From contig SLDB01000189.1 of the NCBI GenBank assembly GCA_007125475.1, forward strand, positions 1 through 5,496: 5,496 bases of DNA, read 5' to 3'. Of this stretch, positions 1-5,496 are shown in pieces. This DNA is from Nitriliruptoraceae bacterium. Lineage in GTDB: Bacteria; Actinomycetota; Nitriliruptoria; Nitriliruptorales; Nitriliruptoraceae. Made by a program: the position numbers and the translations under genes. Positions within the stretch are counted from its first letter, which is position 1. Each line of letters opens with the position of its first letter. The notes beneath the pieces were generated by a model. That model was not told the origin of the DNA and made no database searches. It saw only the letters and a program-made list of their open reading frames with translations.

Positions 1-27
1 CACCGGCACCGACCACGAGGAGGCGAC

Positions 28-492
28 ATGCGCTACCTGGGGTTCACGCTCGGGTTCTTCGCGATCCACCTGGGCGCGTACGTCATCGCCGGGGTGCTCA
101 ACCAGCAGCTGGTGTCCAGACACCTCTACGGCGGGGAGAACGCGCTGTTCGCGCCGTTCTTCCGCGACATGGAGGACCCCACCGAGGCACGACGCACAGC
201 CCGGCTGATGATCCCGGCGCAGCTCATCCGCGCGGTCCTGATGTCGGTCGTGCTCTACCCGCTCCTCGACCCGATCGGTGACCTGTCGTTCGGGGTGCGC
301 TACGCCGTCCTCGCCGGATTGATGTTCGTCTACACCGACCTGGCCTCGGCGACCCCGTTCTCCAACAACATCGAAGGGATCGTCTACCTCCAGCCGAGGC
401 TCACCGCCTGGGACGTGTTCTGGCGGATCCAGTCCGAAGCGGTCGTGTACAGCCTGCTGTTCGGCGGGTTCGCCGCGTGGCTGTTGTTCTGA
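28..492 (+). CDS. Small four-helix integral membrane protein, function unknown
   Basis: A 154-residue protein that I cannot assign to a named family. Hydrophobic segments lie at about residues 3-25, 58-80, 90-112 and 136-154, so it is predicted to span the inner membrane four times and to end almost directly after the last helix. The loop between helices 1 and 2 is charged and carries the stretch FAPFFRDMEDP (41-51). The loop after helix 3 carries SNNIEGIVYLQPR (112-124). Both look like conserved-type motifs rather than random linker, but this is an impression and not a database match. The ATG start is well supported by a GAGGAGG ribosome binding site at 17-23. The next gene on the same strand begins 144 bases downstream, so a shared transcript is possible but not shown. 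The beginning of any upstream partner lies outside the window. It is confidently a real gene, with unknown function. Confidence 0.85.
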   Translation: MRYLGFTLGFFAIHLGAYVIAGVLNQQLVSRHLYGGENALFAPFFRDMEDPTEARRTARLMIPAQLIRAVLMSVVLYPLLDPIGDLSFGVRYAVLAGLMFVYTDLASATPFSNNIEGIVYLQPRLTAWDVFWRIQSEAVVYSLLFGGFAAWLLF

Positions 493-528
493 CGCTTCGG
501 GGGCGCCACAGCGGCCGGCGGGCGACCG

Positions 529-550
529 GAACGATCCGTTCGAATCGAAC
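529..550. promoter_or_regulatory. Overlapping inverted repeats, candidate operator
   Basis: Two inverted repeats overlap in the gap before the serine hydrolase gene. GAACG (529-533) pairs with CGTTC (537-541) across three bases, and GTTCGA (538-543) pairs perfectly with TCGAAC (545-550) around a single base. Together they form three alternating half-sites about 90 bases upstream of the start at 637. This could be a dimeric repressor binding site. No regulator gene is adjacent and no convincing -35/-10 pair is visible nearby, so the role is inferred only from symmetry and position. A six-base inverted repeat is not rare by chance in a gap of this size. Confidence 0.3.
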
Positions 551-636
551 ACGCGGGACCTTGGACTCTTGGATCCGGACCCGCACATGGCTTCGCTTGG
601 CAGGACCCACCGTTCCGTCGACGTGGAGCCGCTGCG

Positions 637-1803
637 ATGGCGACCGTCCAGCCCCCCACCACGATCCCGAGCCCCGACAACCGGGTCGACCCGGACGTCG
701 ATGGCCGCCTCACCGCCGTGCTCCACCGGATCGCAGCCCGGCGCGACATCCACCACGCGATGTTCGCCGTCGTGACGGGTGACGGCACCCGACGGTGGAG
801 CGGTGCCGCCGGTCCGGTCGATACGGACGGCACGCCGATGCAACCCGACACGCCGTTCTTCATCGCCAGCGTCACCAAGCGATTCATCGCCACCCTGGTG
901 CTGCAGTCCTCCGAACGCGGCGAGCTCGGCCTCGACGACCCGATCGTCGACCACCTGCCGCCGGACGTCACCGCCGGATTGCACGTGCTCAAGGGCGTCG
1001 ACCACACCCCGGCGATCACCATCCGGCACCTGCTCAGCCACACCTCCGGCCTCCCCGACTACTTCGACAAGCCCACGTCGAAGAAGTCGAAGAAGCCGAG
1101 CCTGTTCCGGCAGCTGGCAGACGGAGACGACCTCGCCTGGTCCTTCGACGACATGGTCCGCATGGCCCGTGAGGAGCACACCCCCCACTTCCCCCCGCAG
1201 GACCTCACCGCCCGGCGCCAACGCGCCCGCTACTCCGACACCGGTTTCCAGCTCCTCATCGCGATCGCCGAGCGGGCCGCCGGCCAGCCCTTCGCGTCCC
1301 TGCTCACCGAACGGATCCTCACCCCGCTGGGGTTGGACCACACCTGGCTGCACGGCCGCTCCCAGCCGGCCGCGCCCACTGCCACCCCGGCACCGATCTG
1401 CCGCCGCGACCGGCCACTGGCGCTGCCCAGGCTGATCGAGTCGTCCAACGACCTGTTCTCCACCACCGGTGACCTGCTGGCCTTCCATCGGGCGCTGATC
1501 GCCGGTGAGGTGTTCGAACAACCCACCACCACCGCGCTGCTCACCGAACGGTCCAACCTGCTGCGCAACATGATCCCGAACCGGTACGGGCTGGGCACCT
1601 GGACCTTCCGCGTCAACCGGCTCATCGGCCCGGGCCGGCGGCCGGCCACCCTCGTCGGCCATGCGGGTGTCACCGGCACCTGGCTGTTCCACTGCCCCGA
1701 ACTCGACGTCCACCTCGCCGGCACCATCGACCAGAGCACCTTTTCCGCCCGTAGCGCCCCGTTCCGGATCATGGCCAGGATCCTGCGCGCCTGGAACGAC
1801 TGA
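637..1803 (+). CDS. Serine hydrolase, class C beta-lactamase / penicillin-binding-protein-like (family S12)
   Basis: A 388-residue serine hydrolase of the beta-lactamase-related family (PF00144 type), which includes class C beta-lactamases, D-alanyl-D-alanine carboxypeptidases and esterases. The catalytic SxxK is S78-V-T-K81, inside FFIASVTKRF. The conserved HLLSHTSGLPDY block is at 131-142. The second motif, usually YxN, reads Y199-S-D201. The third motif, in place of KTG, is H342-A-G344 in GHAGVTGT. A lysine-rich stretch at 147-153 and a charged insert up to about 195 lie between motifs one and two. No hydrophobic signal peptide is visible. The reading frame back to the previous stop at 490-492 contains no other ATG or GTG, so the protein looks cytoplasmic. 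The ATG is preceded by GGAG at 625-628 with eight bases of spacing. The substrate cannot be told from sequence; an esterase or peptidase is as likely as a beta-lactamase, and true beta-lactam resistance should not be assumed. Confidence 0.92.
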   Translation: MATVQPPTTIPSPDNRVDPDVDGRLTAVLHRIAARRDIHHAMFAVVTGDGTRRWSGAAGPVDTDGTPMQPDTPFFIASVTKRFIATLVLQSSERGELGLDDPIVDHLPPDVTAGLHVLKGVDHTPAITIRHLLSHTSGLPDYFDKPTSKKSKKPSLFRQLADGDDLAWSFDDMVRMAREEHTPHFPPQDLTARRQRARYSDTGFQLLIAIAERAAGQPFASLLTERILTPLGLDHTWLHGRSQPAAPTATPAPICRRDRPLALPRLIESSNDLFSTTGDLLAFHRALIAGEVFEQPTTTALLTERSNLLRNMIPNRYGLGTWTFRVNRLIGPGRRPATLVGHAGVTGTWLFHCPELDVHLAGTIDQSTFSARSAPFRIMARILRAWND

Positions 1804-1919
1804 GACGTACCTCCACCGACCCGTCCTCCCCAGCGGGTACCCGGCCCGCCGCGCCATCACCGCCGGCGCCGGGCTCCGCCACACAGCTGCCACCGCCGGG
1901 TGCGCACCGGAACCGAGCC

Positions 1920-2801
1920 ATGACCGTCGACCTCGATCCTCGAACTCGCGACCCGCTGGATGCACCGGGGGTCCGACGCCGCCGCCGCGGCCGTCGGTTC
2001 GTGGCCTACGCCCTCGGCGGGGTGGCCGTCCTCGGCGGCACCGGGTGGCTCGGGCTGCGCATCGAGCCGCAACCACTGCCCGACGCCGGGATCGAGGCCG
2101 GACCGGTCGAGACCATCCCCCTCCCTGACGGCCTCCCCGATCCGGTCGACCGCTTCTACCGGACCCTCTACGGCGACCGACTCCCGGTGGTCGAGACCGC
2201 CGTGATCAGCGGTCGTGGTCAGCTGCGCGTGAACGGCATCACCTTCCCGGCGCGCTACCGGTTCAGCCACCTCGCCGGCCACGACTACCGGCACTACATC
2301 GAGGTGGCCTGGTTCGGCCGCCCCCTCCTCGCGGTGAACGAGTGGTTCCTCGATGGGACCGCACGACTGGAGCTGCCGTTCGGGGTGATGCAGGGCCCGA
2401 AAGTCGACCAGGGCGCGAACCTGGCCCTGTGGGCGGAAGCCGGGTGGTTCCCCTCCATCTGGCTGACGGACACGCGTACCCGCTGGGAACCGATCGACGC
2501 CACCTCGGCACGCCTGGTCACCCCCTTCGGCGACGAGACCGAGGAGTTCACCGTCACCTTCGATCCCGACACCGGCCTCCTGGAACGCCTGGAGTCGATG
2601 CGCTTCAAGGGTGAGGAGCACGACACCAAGACACGGTGGGTGAACCAGGCCCTCGACTGGGACGTCCTCGACGGCGTGCCCACGCCGATGACCACGACGG
2701 TGACCTGGGCCGACGAAGGCACCCCGTGGGCCCGACTACGCACCGAAGAGGTGATCCTCAACGCCGACCTGGACCGCTACCTCCGTGCGGACGGGCCGTA
2801 G
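1920..2801 (+). CDS. Membrane-anchored conserved protein resembling DUF6544/DUF6920
   Basis: A 293-residue protein of unknown function. A strongly basic stretch (residues 19-26, nearly all arginine) precedes one hydrophobic segment at about 27-47. By the positive-inside rule this predicts an N-terminal anchor with the remaining ~245 residues outside the membrane. The soluble part starts with PVDRFYRTLYGD (75-86). Its most characteristic stretch is at 159-199: GPKVDQGANLALWAEAGWFP followed by a WEPIDATSARL segment. It ends in alternating strand-like segments (TPMTTTVTW, then EEVILNADLDRYL). From memory this matches the uncharacterised DUF6544/DUF6920 type, which also has a W-AE-x-W-FP core; a profile search is needed to settle which. 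The ATG at 1920 has only a weak ribosome site (GGAA/GAG at 1909-1917). An in-frame GTG at 2001 would remove the basic stretch and is less likely. It is the first gene of a tight four-gene run. Confidence 0.85.
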   Translation: MTVDLDPRTRDPLDAPGVRRRRRGRRFVAYALGGVAVLGGTGWLGLRIEPQPLPDAGIEAGPVETIPLPDGLPDPVDRFYRTLYGDRLPVVETAVISGRGQLRVNGITFPARYRFSHLAGHDYRHYIEVAWFGRPLLAVNEWFLDGTARLELPFGVMQGPKVDQGANLALWAEAGWFPSIWLTDTRTRWEPIDATSARLVTPFGDETEEFTVTFDPDTGLLERLESMRFKGEEHDTKTRWVNQALDWDVLDGVPTPMTTTVTWADEGTPWARLRTEEVILNADLDRYLRADGP

Positions 2802-2817
2802 GACGACACCGAGCCAC

Positions 2818-2823
2818 GAGAGG
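2818..2823 (+). promoter_or_regulatory. Ribosome binding site fixing the start at 2830
   Basis: GAGAGG lies six bases before the ATG at 2830. An in-frame GTG at 2785, inside the previous gene, would add 15 hydrophilic residues but has no comparable purine-rich site, so the ATG is preferred. Confidence 0.65.
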
Positions 2824-2829
2824 CTGATC

Positions 2830-3234
2830 ATGGCCACGACGACACACCGCCCGTCGACACCAGAGCGCACGGTCCTGCTGCAGCGGACCGCTGCCGGGAT
2901 CGCGGCGTTCATCGCGGGGATCTACGGGCTGATCTGGGCGGGTGCGCTCACCGTCGTCGATCAGGCCGAGGTCGGTGAGCTCGGGATCCTCGGGGTCGCC
3001 GGGGTGGTGTTCCTGGTCCTGGCCGCGCTCCTGTGGCGGTTCGCCAGTCGGGTGCTGTGGATCGGCACGGCCGTGCTCCAGGCCGTGATGATCTGGATGT
3101 ACGTCGTCATCAGCGCCGAACGCGACCCGCCGTTCGAGGTCTGGGGCATCTCGATCCGTGTGGCACAGGTCGCCCTCATCGGCGTGCTGGTCACGCTCCT
3201 CGTGCAGGGCACGCGCCGGGGACGGCGAGGCTGA
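2830..3234 (+). CDS. Small four-helix membrane protein, function unknown
   Basis: A 134-residue integral membrane protein with no family that I recognise. A hydrophilic N-terminus of about 19 residues (MATTTHRPSTPERT...) is followed by hydrophobic segments at about 20-42, 50-69, 74-95 and 104-126, then a short basic tail (TRRGRRG). The basic tail and the R/H-containing N-terminus both suggest that the ends face the cytoplasm. The loop between helices 3 and 4 (SAERDPPFEVWG, 95-106) is the most polar region. It starts 28 bases after the preceding gene. Its TGA stop (3232-3234) shares its last base with the ATG of the next gene, so the two are almost certainly co-translated and may form a complex; that partnership is inference from gene order only. 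Confidence 0.85.
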   Translation: MATTTHRPSTPERTVLLQRTAAGIAAFIAGIYGLIWAGALTVVDQAEVGELGILGVAGVVFLVLAALLWRFASRVLWIGTAVLQAVMIWMYVVISAERDPPFEVWGISIRVAQVALIGVLVTLLVQGTRRGRRG

Positions 3235-4160
3235 TGGGCGCGACAGGCGGTCCCACCACCGGGGACACCGGAACCACCGGCGACAGCGGAACCACCGCGT
3301 ACACCGCGCCACCGCACGGCGTCGCGGGCACCGGGCGGCCGGCGCCCATCGCCTACACCCTGGCACTGGCGGCGGTGATGGTCACCGCCGCGGTGTACGG
3401 CCTGTTCGTCGACGGGGCGTACTCAGCACCGGAGGGCGTGCGGCCGACGCTGCCGGAGACGCTTCGGGGCCAGGACGTCGTGAACCTGCTCGCTGCCGCC
3501 GCGCTGATCTGGGGTGGGGTCCGTGCCCACGCGGGTCGGCTCCTCGGCCACGTCGTCTGGCTCGCGGTGTGCCTCTACATCTCCTACACCTACTTGATGT
3601 ACGTCGTCGCGCCGTACAACGACGCACTACTCCTCTACATCGCCGGGATCGGGTTGGGTGGGTACGGCTTCGTGCACGGCCTGGTGCGGCTCGACGCCCG
3701 GGCGGTGGAGGAGGCGTTCCGACGACTGCCACGACGAGGGCTGGCGTGGTTCCTGATCGGCCTCGCCGCCCTGTTCGCCACGATGTGGCTGGTGAGCATC
3801 GTCTCGGTCTGGCCCGGCGGGATCCCCGACGACCTGTTCACCTACGACATCCCGAGCATCGTGCACGTCCTCGATCTCGGGATCGTGCTCCCGTTGCTCG
3901 CGGTCACCGGGGTGATGCTGCTCCGCGGCCACCCGGTCGCTCCGGTGCTTGCCGCGATCGTCCTCGTCAAGACCTTGACCATCGGCCTCGCCCTCCTGTC
4001 GATGAACGCGTTCATCGCCGCGTCCTCGGGGCTGGCCGACCCCAGCGAGCCGGTGATCTGGATGCTGGTGATCGTGGTGAGCCTGGCATGGCTGGGGTTC
4101 GTCGTGCGTCGCATGCGCGAACCGGACCGAGCGTGGCTGCGGGCGTCGATGTGGTCGTGA
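3234..4160 (+). CDS. Eight-helix membrane protein, uncharacterised conserved type
   Basis: A 308-residue integral membrane protein. The first ~38 residues are hydrophilic and rich in Gly, Thr and Asp, with a six-residue repeat. Hydrophobic segments follow at about 39-62, 82-97, 103-127, 130-151, 169-193, 208-230, 235-263 and 274-292, giving a predicted eight helices and a short basic C-terminus. Two stretches look family-defining. One is SYTYLMYVVAPYNDALLLYI (117-136). The other runs from YDIPSIVHVLDLGIVLP (204-220) to LVKTLTIGLALLSM (244-257), where D205, H211 and D214 sit in or near the membrane. From memory these resemble a widespread bacterial membrane protein family of about 270 residues with no assigned function; I have no name for it. 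The ATG overlaps the previous stop by one base, so translation is probably coupled. In-frame starts further upstream lie inside the previous gene and are rejected. Confidence 0.87.
   Translation: MGATGGPTTGDTGTTGDSGTTAYTAPPHGVAGTGRPAPIAYTLALAAVMVTAAVYGLFVDGAYSAPEGVRPTLPETLRGQDVVNLLAAAALIWGGVRAHAGRLLGHVVWLAVCLYISYTYLMYVVAPYNDALLLYIAGIGLGGYGFVHGLVRLDARAVEEAFRRLPRRGLAWFLIGLAALFATMWLVSIVSVWPGGIPDDLFTYDIPSIVHVLDLGIVLPLLAVTGVMLLRGHPVAPVLAAIVLVKTLTIGLALLSMNAFIAASSGLADPSEPVIWMLVIVVSLAWLGFVVRRMREPDRAWLRASMWS
3255..3296 (+). repeat. 18-base in-frame tandem repeat in the N-terminus of the eight-helix protein
   Basis: Two full 18-base units (3255-3272 and 3273-3290) and one third of another (3291-3296) encode TTGDTG, TTGDSG and TT. 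The copies differ at only a few bases; the 11-base core CGGAACCACCG occurs at 3269-3279 and 3287-3297. The repeat keeps frame and codes for a flexible, mildly acidic linker before the first membrane helix. Confidence 0.75.
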
Positions 4161-4411
4161 ACCCCGCCGCGACACCGGGTGTGGACAGGCCCCGACCGGT
4201 GGAGGGGCCCCACGACCCCGCACGACCGCCCGGGGCGGCCGTGGACCTGTACCGGCTCCCCCTCGGGGCGGGCGGACGCTTCGTCCGCTTCAACGGACGC
4301 GTCTACGAGCACGTCGTCGCCCGCCGGGAGGGACGGCGGCCACTCGACGGGTGGCGGTGCCGGGTCCGCGTCGGCCACACGACTAGTCCTCGCGGAGGAA
4401 GCGCCGGCTGA
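4157..4411 (+). CDS. Short hypothetical protein, possibly the 3'-truncated remnant of a longer gene
   Basis: An 84-residue reading frame whose GTG start overlaps the preceding stop in a GTGA arrangement (4157-4160), the usual sign of translational coupling. The first ~32 residues are proline-rich and look like linker. The segment from V33 to about residue 68 looks like folded protein: DLYRLPLGAGGRFVRFNGRV, then YEHVVARREGRRPLDGW. From memory this resembles the start of an uncharacterised actinobacterial protein type of about 120-160 residues that goes on with a strand-rich region. Here the likeness stops near residue 68 and the frame ends in a low-complexity tail (GHTTSPRGGSAG) that overlaps the 3' end of the convergent gene by 29 bases. 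Neither of the other two frames restores the missing part as far as I can see. It may be a true short protein or the front of a broken gene. No function is proposed. Confidence 0.5.
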   Translation: MNPAATPGVDRPRPVEGPHDPARPPGAAVDLYRLPLGAGGRFVRFNGRVYEHVVARREGRRPLDGWRCRVRVGHTTSPRGGSAG

Positions 4412-5024
4412 GACGTTGGCTGCTGGTGGCGCCCCGGCGGGCAGCAACGGGCCCGAGGACGATGGTCAGCGCGAGGATCGTCAAGCCCGCCACGGGCCTC
4501 CACAGGGTGACGGCCACCGCCATGAGGAGCACCAGGCTCCCCGAGACCCACTGCCCGATCATCCAGTAGTACAGCGGTTCGGTGACCGTCTCGACGAGCG
4601 CAGCGACCCGACGGGCCCGCCACACGAGCAGGAGGAAGAGCAGGGACAGCAGCAGGAACGTCGCGATGAAGGCCAGCACCGCGATCGGATCGGTCGGCGC
4701 GTTGCCGACCAGGCTGGTGGGGAACGGCACCAGGGCCACGGCGCCGAGGAGGGCCAGCATCACCCCGACCATGCCGGGTTCCACACACTGGAACTGCGCC
4801 ATCAGCTTGTGGTGCTGCCACCACAGGTTCGCCACGAGGGCGAACGCCAGGACGAAGGCCACGAGTTGAGGGAGTTGCTCCAGCAGCGCCGCCGCGAGTC
4901 GGTCTCCTGACGACGCGGGTACGTCCAGTGTGAGCACGAGCAGGGTCATGGCGATCGCGAACACCGCATCGCTGAGATTGGCGACCCGGGCGAACTCGGG
5001 CGTGTCACGGTCGTAGCGCAGCAT
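4383..5024 (-). CDS. TMEM175/DUF1211-family predicted potassium channel
   Basis: A 213-residue, six-helix membrane protein of the bacterial TMEM175 type (DUF1211, PF06736), whose characterised members form tetrameric cation channels with modest potassium selectivity. The hallmark of the family is RxxxFSD at the start of helix 1. Here it reads R13-V-A-N-L17-S18-D19, followed directly by AVFAIAMTLLVLTL, so the only departure is Phe to Leu at position 17. Helices are predicted at about 15-35, 52-70, 84-106, 113-134, 153-172 and 177-196. The second conserved block, NLWWQHHKLMAQF, is at 66-78. Length and topology match single-repeat bacterial members. The ATG at 5022-5024 is preceded by a good GAGGGA site (5031-5036, minus strand) at six bases. 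It lies 50 bases downstream of the diguanylate cyclase gene and may share its transcript. Channel activity is inferred from the family. Confidence 0.9.
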   Translation of the reverse strand: MLRYDRDTPEFARVANLSDAVFAIAMTLLVLTLDVPASSGDRLAAALLEQLPQLVAFVLAFALVANLWWQHHKLMAQFQCVEPGMVGVMLALLGAVALVPFPTSLVGNAPTDPIAVLAFIATFLLLSLLFLLLVWRARRVAALVETVTEPLYYWMIGQWVSGSLVLLMAVAVTLWRPVAGLTILALTIVLGPVAARRGATSSQRLSRRFLRED

Positions 5025-5030
5025 CGAACG

Positions 5031-5036
5031 TCCCTC
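5031..5036 (-). promoter_or_regulatory. Ribosome binding site of the TMEM175-family gene
   Basis: Read on the minus strand, this is GAGGGA, six bases before the ATG at 5022-5024. It supports that start and independent translation initiation after the cyclase stop. Confidence 0.6.
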
Positions 5037-5074
5037 GCGCCACAGGAACCGTCGGGCCCTGCGGCAGGGGCAGC

Positions 5075-5496
5075 CTACGTCGCCGTCACCGTGTCCAGGG
5101 TCCGGCCACCGCCGGCGCGCTTCTGTGCGTACATGCCGGCGTCGGCGCGTCGTAGGAGCTCGCGGGGCTCGCTATGCCCCTCACACACCGCGACGCCGAT
5201 GCTGACCTCGCTGCAGGTGGTGGTCACCCCGTCGAGCAATACCGGCGCGCGCACGGCACCCCGGATCCGGGCGACCACCTCGTCGAGCACCCCGGGGTCC
5301 GTCAGGTCGGGGCACACGACCACGAACTCGTCACCGCCGATCCGGGCGACCGTGTCCCCGCCCCGGACGACGGCGGCGATCCGCTCCCCCAGCACGACCA
5401 GGATCCGGTCGCCGACGTCATGACCGTGGACGTCGTTGATGTGCTTGAACCCGTCGAGGTCCAGGAACATCACGCCGACCTGCCGCCCCGTCCGCC
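5075..5496 (-). CDS. Diguanylate cyclase, C-terminal GGDEF domain (5' end outside window)
   Basis: About 140 C-terminal residues of a diguanylate cyclase, which makes cyclic di-GMP from two GTP. The frame stays open to the window edge, and the residues before the first internal GTG-ATG (5468-5473) fit the domain (GRQVGVMFLDLDGFK). The protein therefore begins beyond the window and its sensory N-terminus is unseen. The metal- and nucleotide-binding block DLDGFKHINDVHGHDVGD is present. The active-site loop is an intact GGDEF at 5324-5338. Five residues before it is RGGD at 5354-5365, which matches the RxxD inhibitory site that binds cyclic di-GMP, so product feedback inhibition is expected. The later SIGVAV strand and the ADAGMYAQKRAGG helix complete the fold, and the protein ends soon after, with TAG at 5075-5077. 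No EAL domain follows, so this end carries synthesis only. An active cyclase is predicted. Confidence 0.95.
   Translation of the reverse strand, partial: RTGRQVGVMFLDLDGFKHINDVHGHDVGDRILVVLGERIAAVVRGGDTVARIGGDEFVVVCPDLTDPGVLDEVVARIRGAVRAPVLLDGVTTTCSEVSIGVAVCEGHSEPRELLRRADAGMYAQKRAGGGRTLDTVTAT

Noticed and set aside
529..541. Possible LexA (SOS) box, GAAC...GTTC
   Set aside because: The spacing between GAAC and GTTC is five bases, whereas the Gram-positive LexA box needs four. The neighbouring GTTCGA-TCGAAC pair is in the reverse order. No SOS gene is adjacent.
561..589. Possible promoter TTGGAC - 17 bases - CACATG before the serine hydrolase
   Set aside because: The -35-like hexamer is fair, but the -10 candidate lacks the TAnnnT pattern, so it is too weak to list.
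384..1043. Long open frame on the - strand spanning the first gap and the start of the serine hydrolase
   Set aside because: It is antisense to two well-supported genes and has a Ser/Arg/Pro-rich, domain-free product. It is typical of high-GC shadow frames.
1834..1843. Perfect palindrome CGGGTACCCG in the gap before the DUF6544-like gene
   Set aside because: It is a single ten-base palindrome in very GC-rich sequence, with no partner site or promoter nearby. This is compatible with chance.
4188..4209. Hairpin GGCCCC / GGGGCC after the eight-helix gene, possible terminator
   Set aside because: It has a six-base stem with a ten-base loop and no T-run, and it lies within the 84-residue reading frame. 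GC-rich stems like this are expected by chance here.
637..4411. Possible defence or toxin-antitoxin system
   Set aside because: No nuclease, helicase, NTPase, reverse transcriptase, toxin fold or DNA-binding motif is visible in any of these products. The membrane proteins alone do not justify that call.
4179..4910. Long open frame on the + strand opposite the TMEM175-type gene
   Set aside because: Its product is composed mostly of Glu, Gln, Arg, Gly and His with no fold-like pattern. It is an antisense shadow of a clearly recognisable membrane channel gene in high-GC sequence.
5057..5069. Hairpin CCCTG / CAGGG between the cyclase and channel genes
   Set aside because: The stem is only five bases with a three-base loop and is not followed by a T-run on the minus strand. 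It is not a convincing intrinsic terminator.

Overview
This is a GC-rich window (roughly two-thirds or more G+C by eye, with strong G/C at third codon positions). It has tightly packed genes, GTG as well as ATG starts, and stop/start overlaps. That fits a high-GC actinobacterium-like genome, but no rRNA or marker gene is present, so the phylum is an inference. Most of the window is ordinary chromosomal sequence. I see no mobile element, CRISPR array, tRNA, rRNA or clear phage gene.

Left part, + strand: a small four-helix membrane protein (28-492) is followed, after a 144-base gap holding overlapping inverted repeats, by a serine hydrolase of the class C beta-lactamase / penicillin-binding-protein-like family (637-1803). 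The hydrolase has a clear SxxK site but no export signal.

Middle, + strand: after a 116-base gap comes a compact four-gene run. It consists of a membrane-anchored protein resembling the DUF6544/DUF6920 type (1920-2801), a four-helix membrane protein (2830-3234), an eight-helix membrane protein with a short Gly/Thr/Asp repeat at its N-terminus (3234-4160), and an 84-residue protein starting on a GTGA overlap (4157-4411). The spacing is 28 bases, then a 1-base overlap, then a 4-base overlap, so this is very likely one transcript with coupled translation. None of the four has a function I can name. The last gene looks like the front part of a longer conserved protein and may be 3'-truncated where it runs into the convergent gene.

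Right part, - strand: a TMEM175-type (DUF1211) predicted potassium channel (4383-5024) lies 50 bases downstream of the C-terminal GGDEF domain of a diguanylate cyclase (5075 to the window edge, incomplete). The cyclase has an intact GGDEF active site and an RxxD product-inhibition site. The + and - blocks converge and overlap tail to tail by 29 bases at 4383-4411.

The best candidates for uncharacterised biology are the 1920-4411 membrane-protein operon and its possibly truncated last gene. I found nothing that clearly amounts to a new defence or mobile system.
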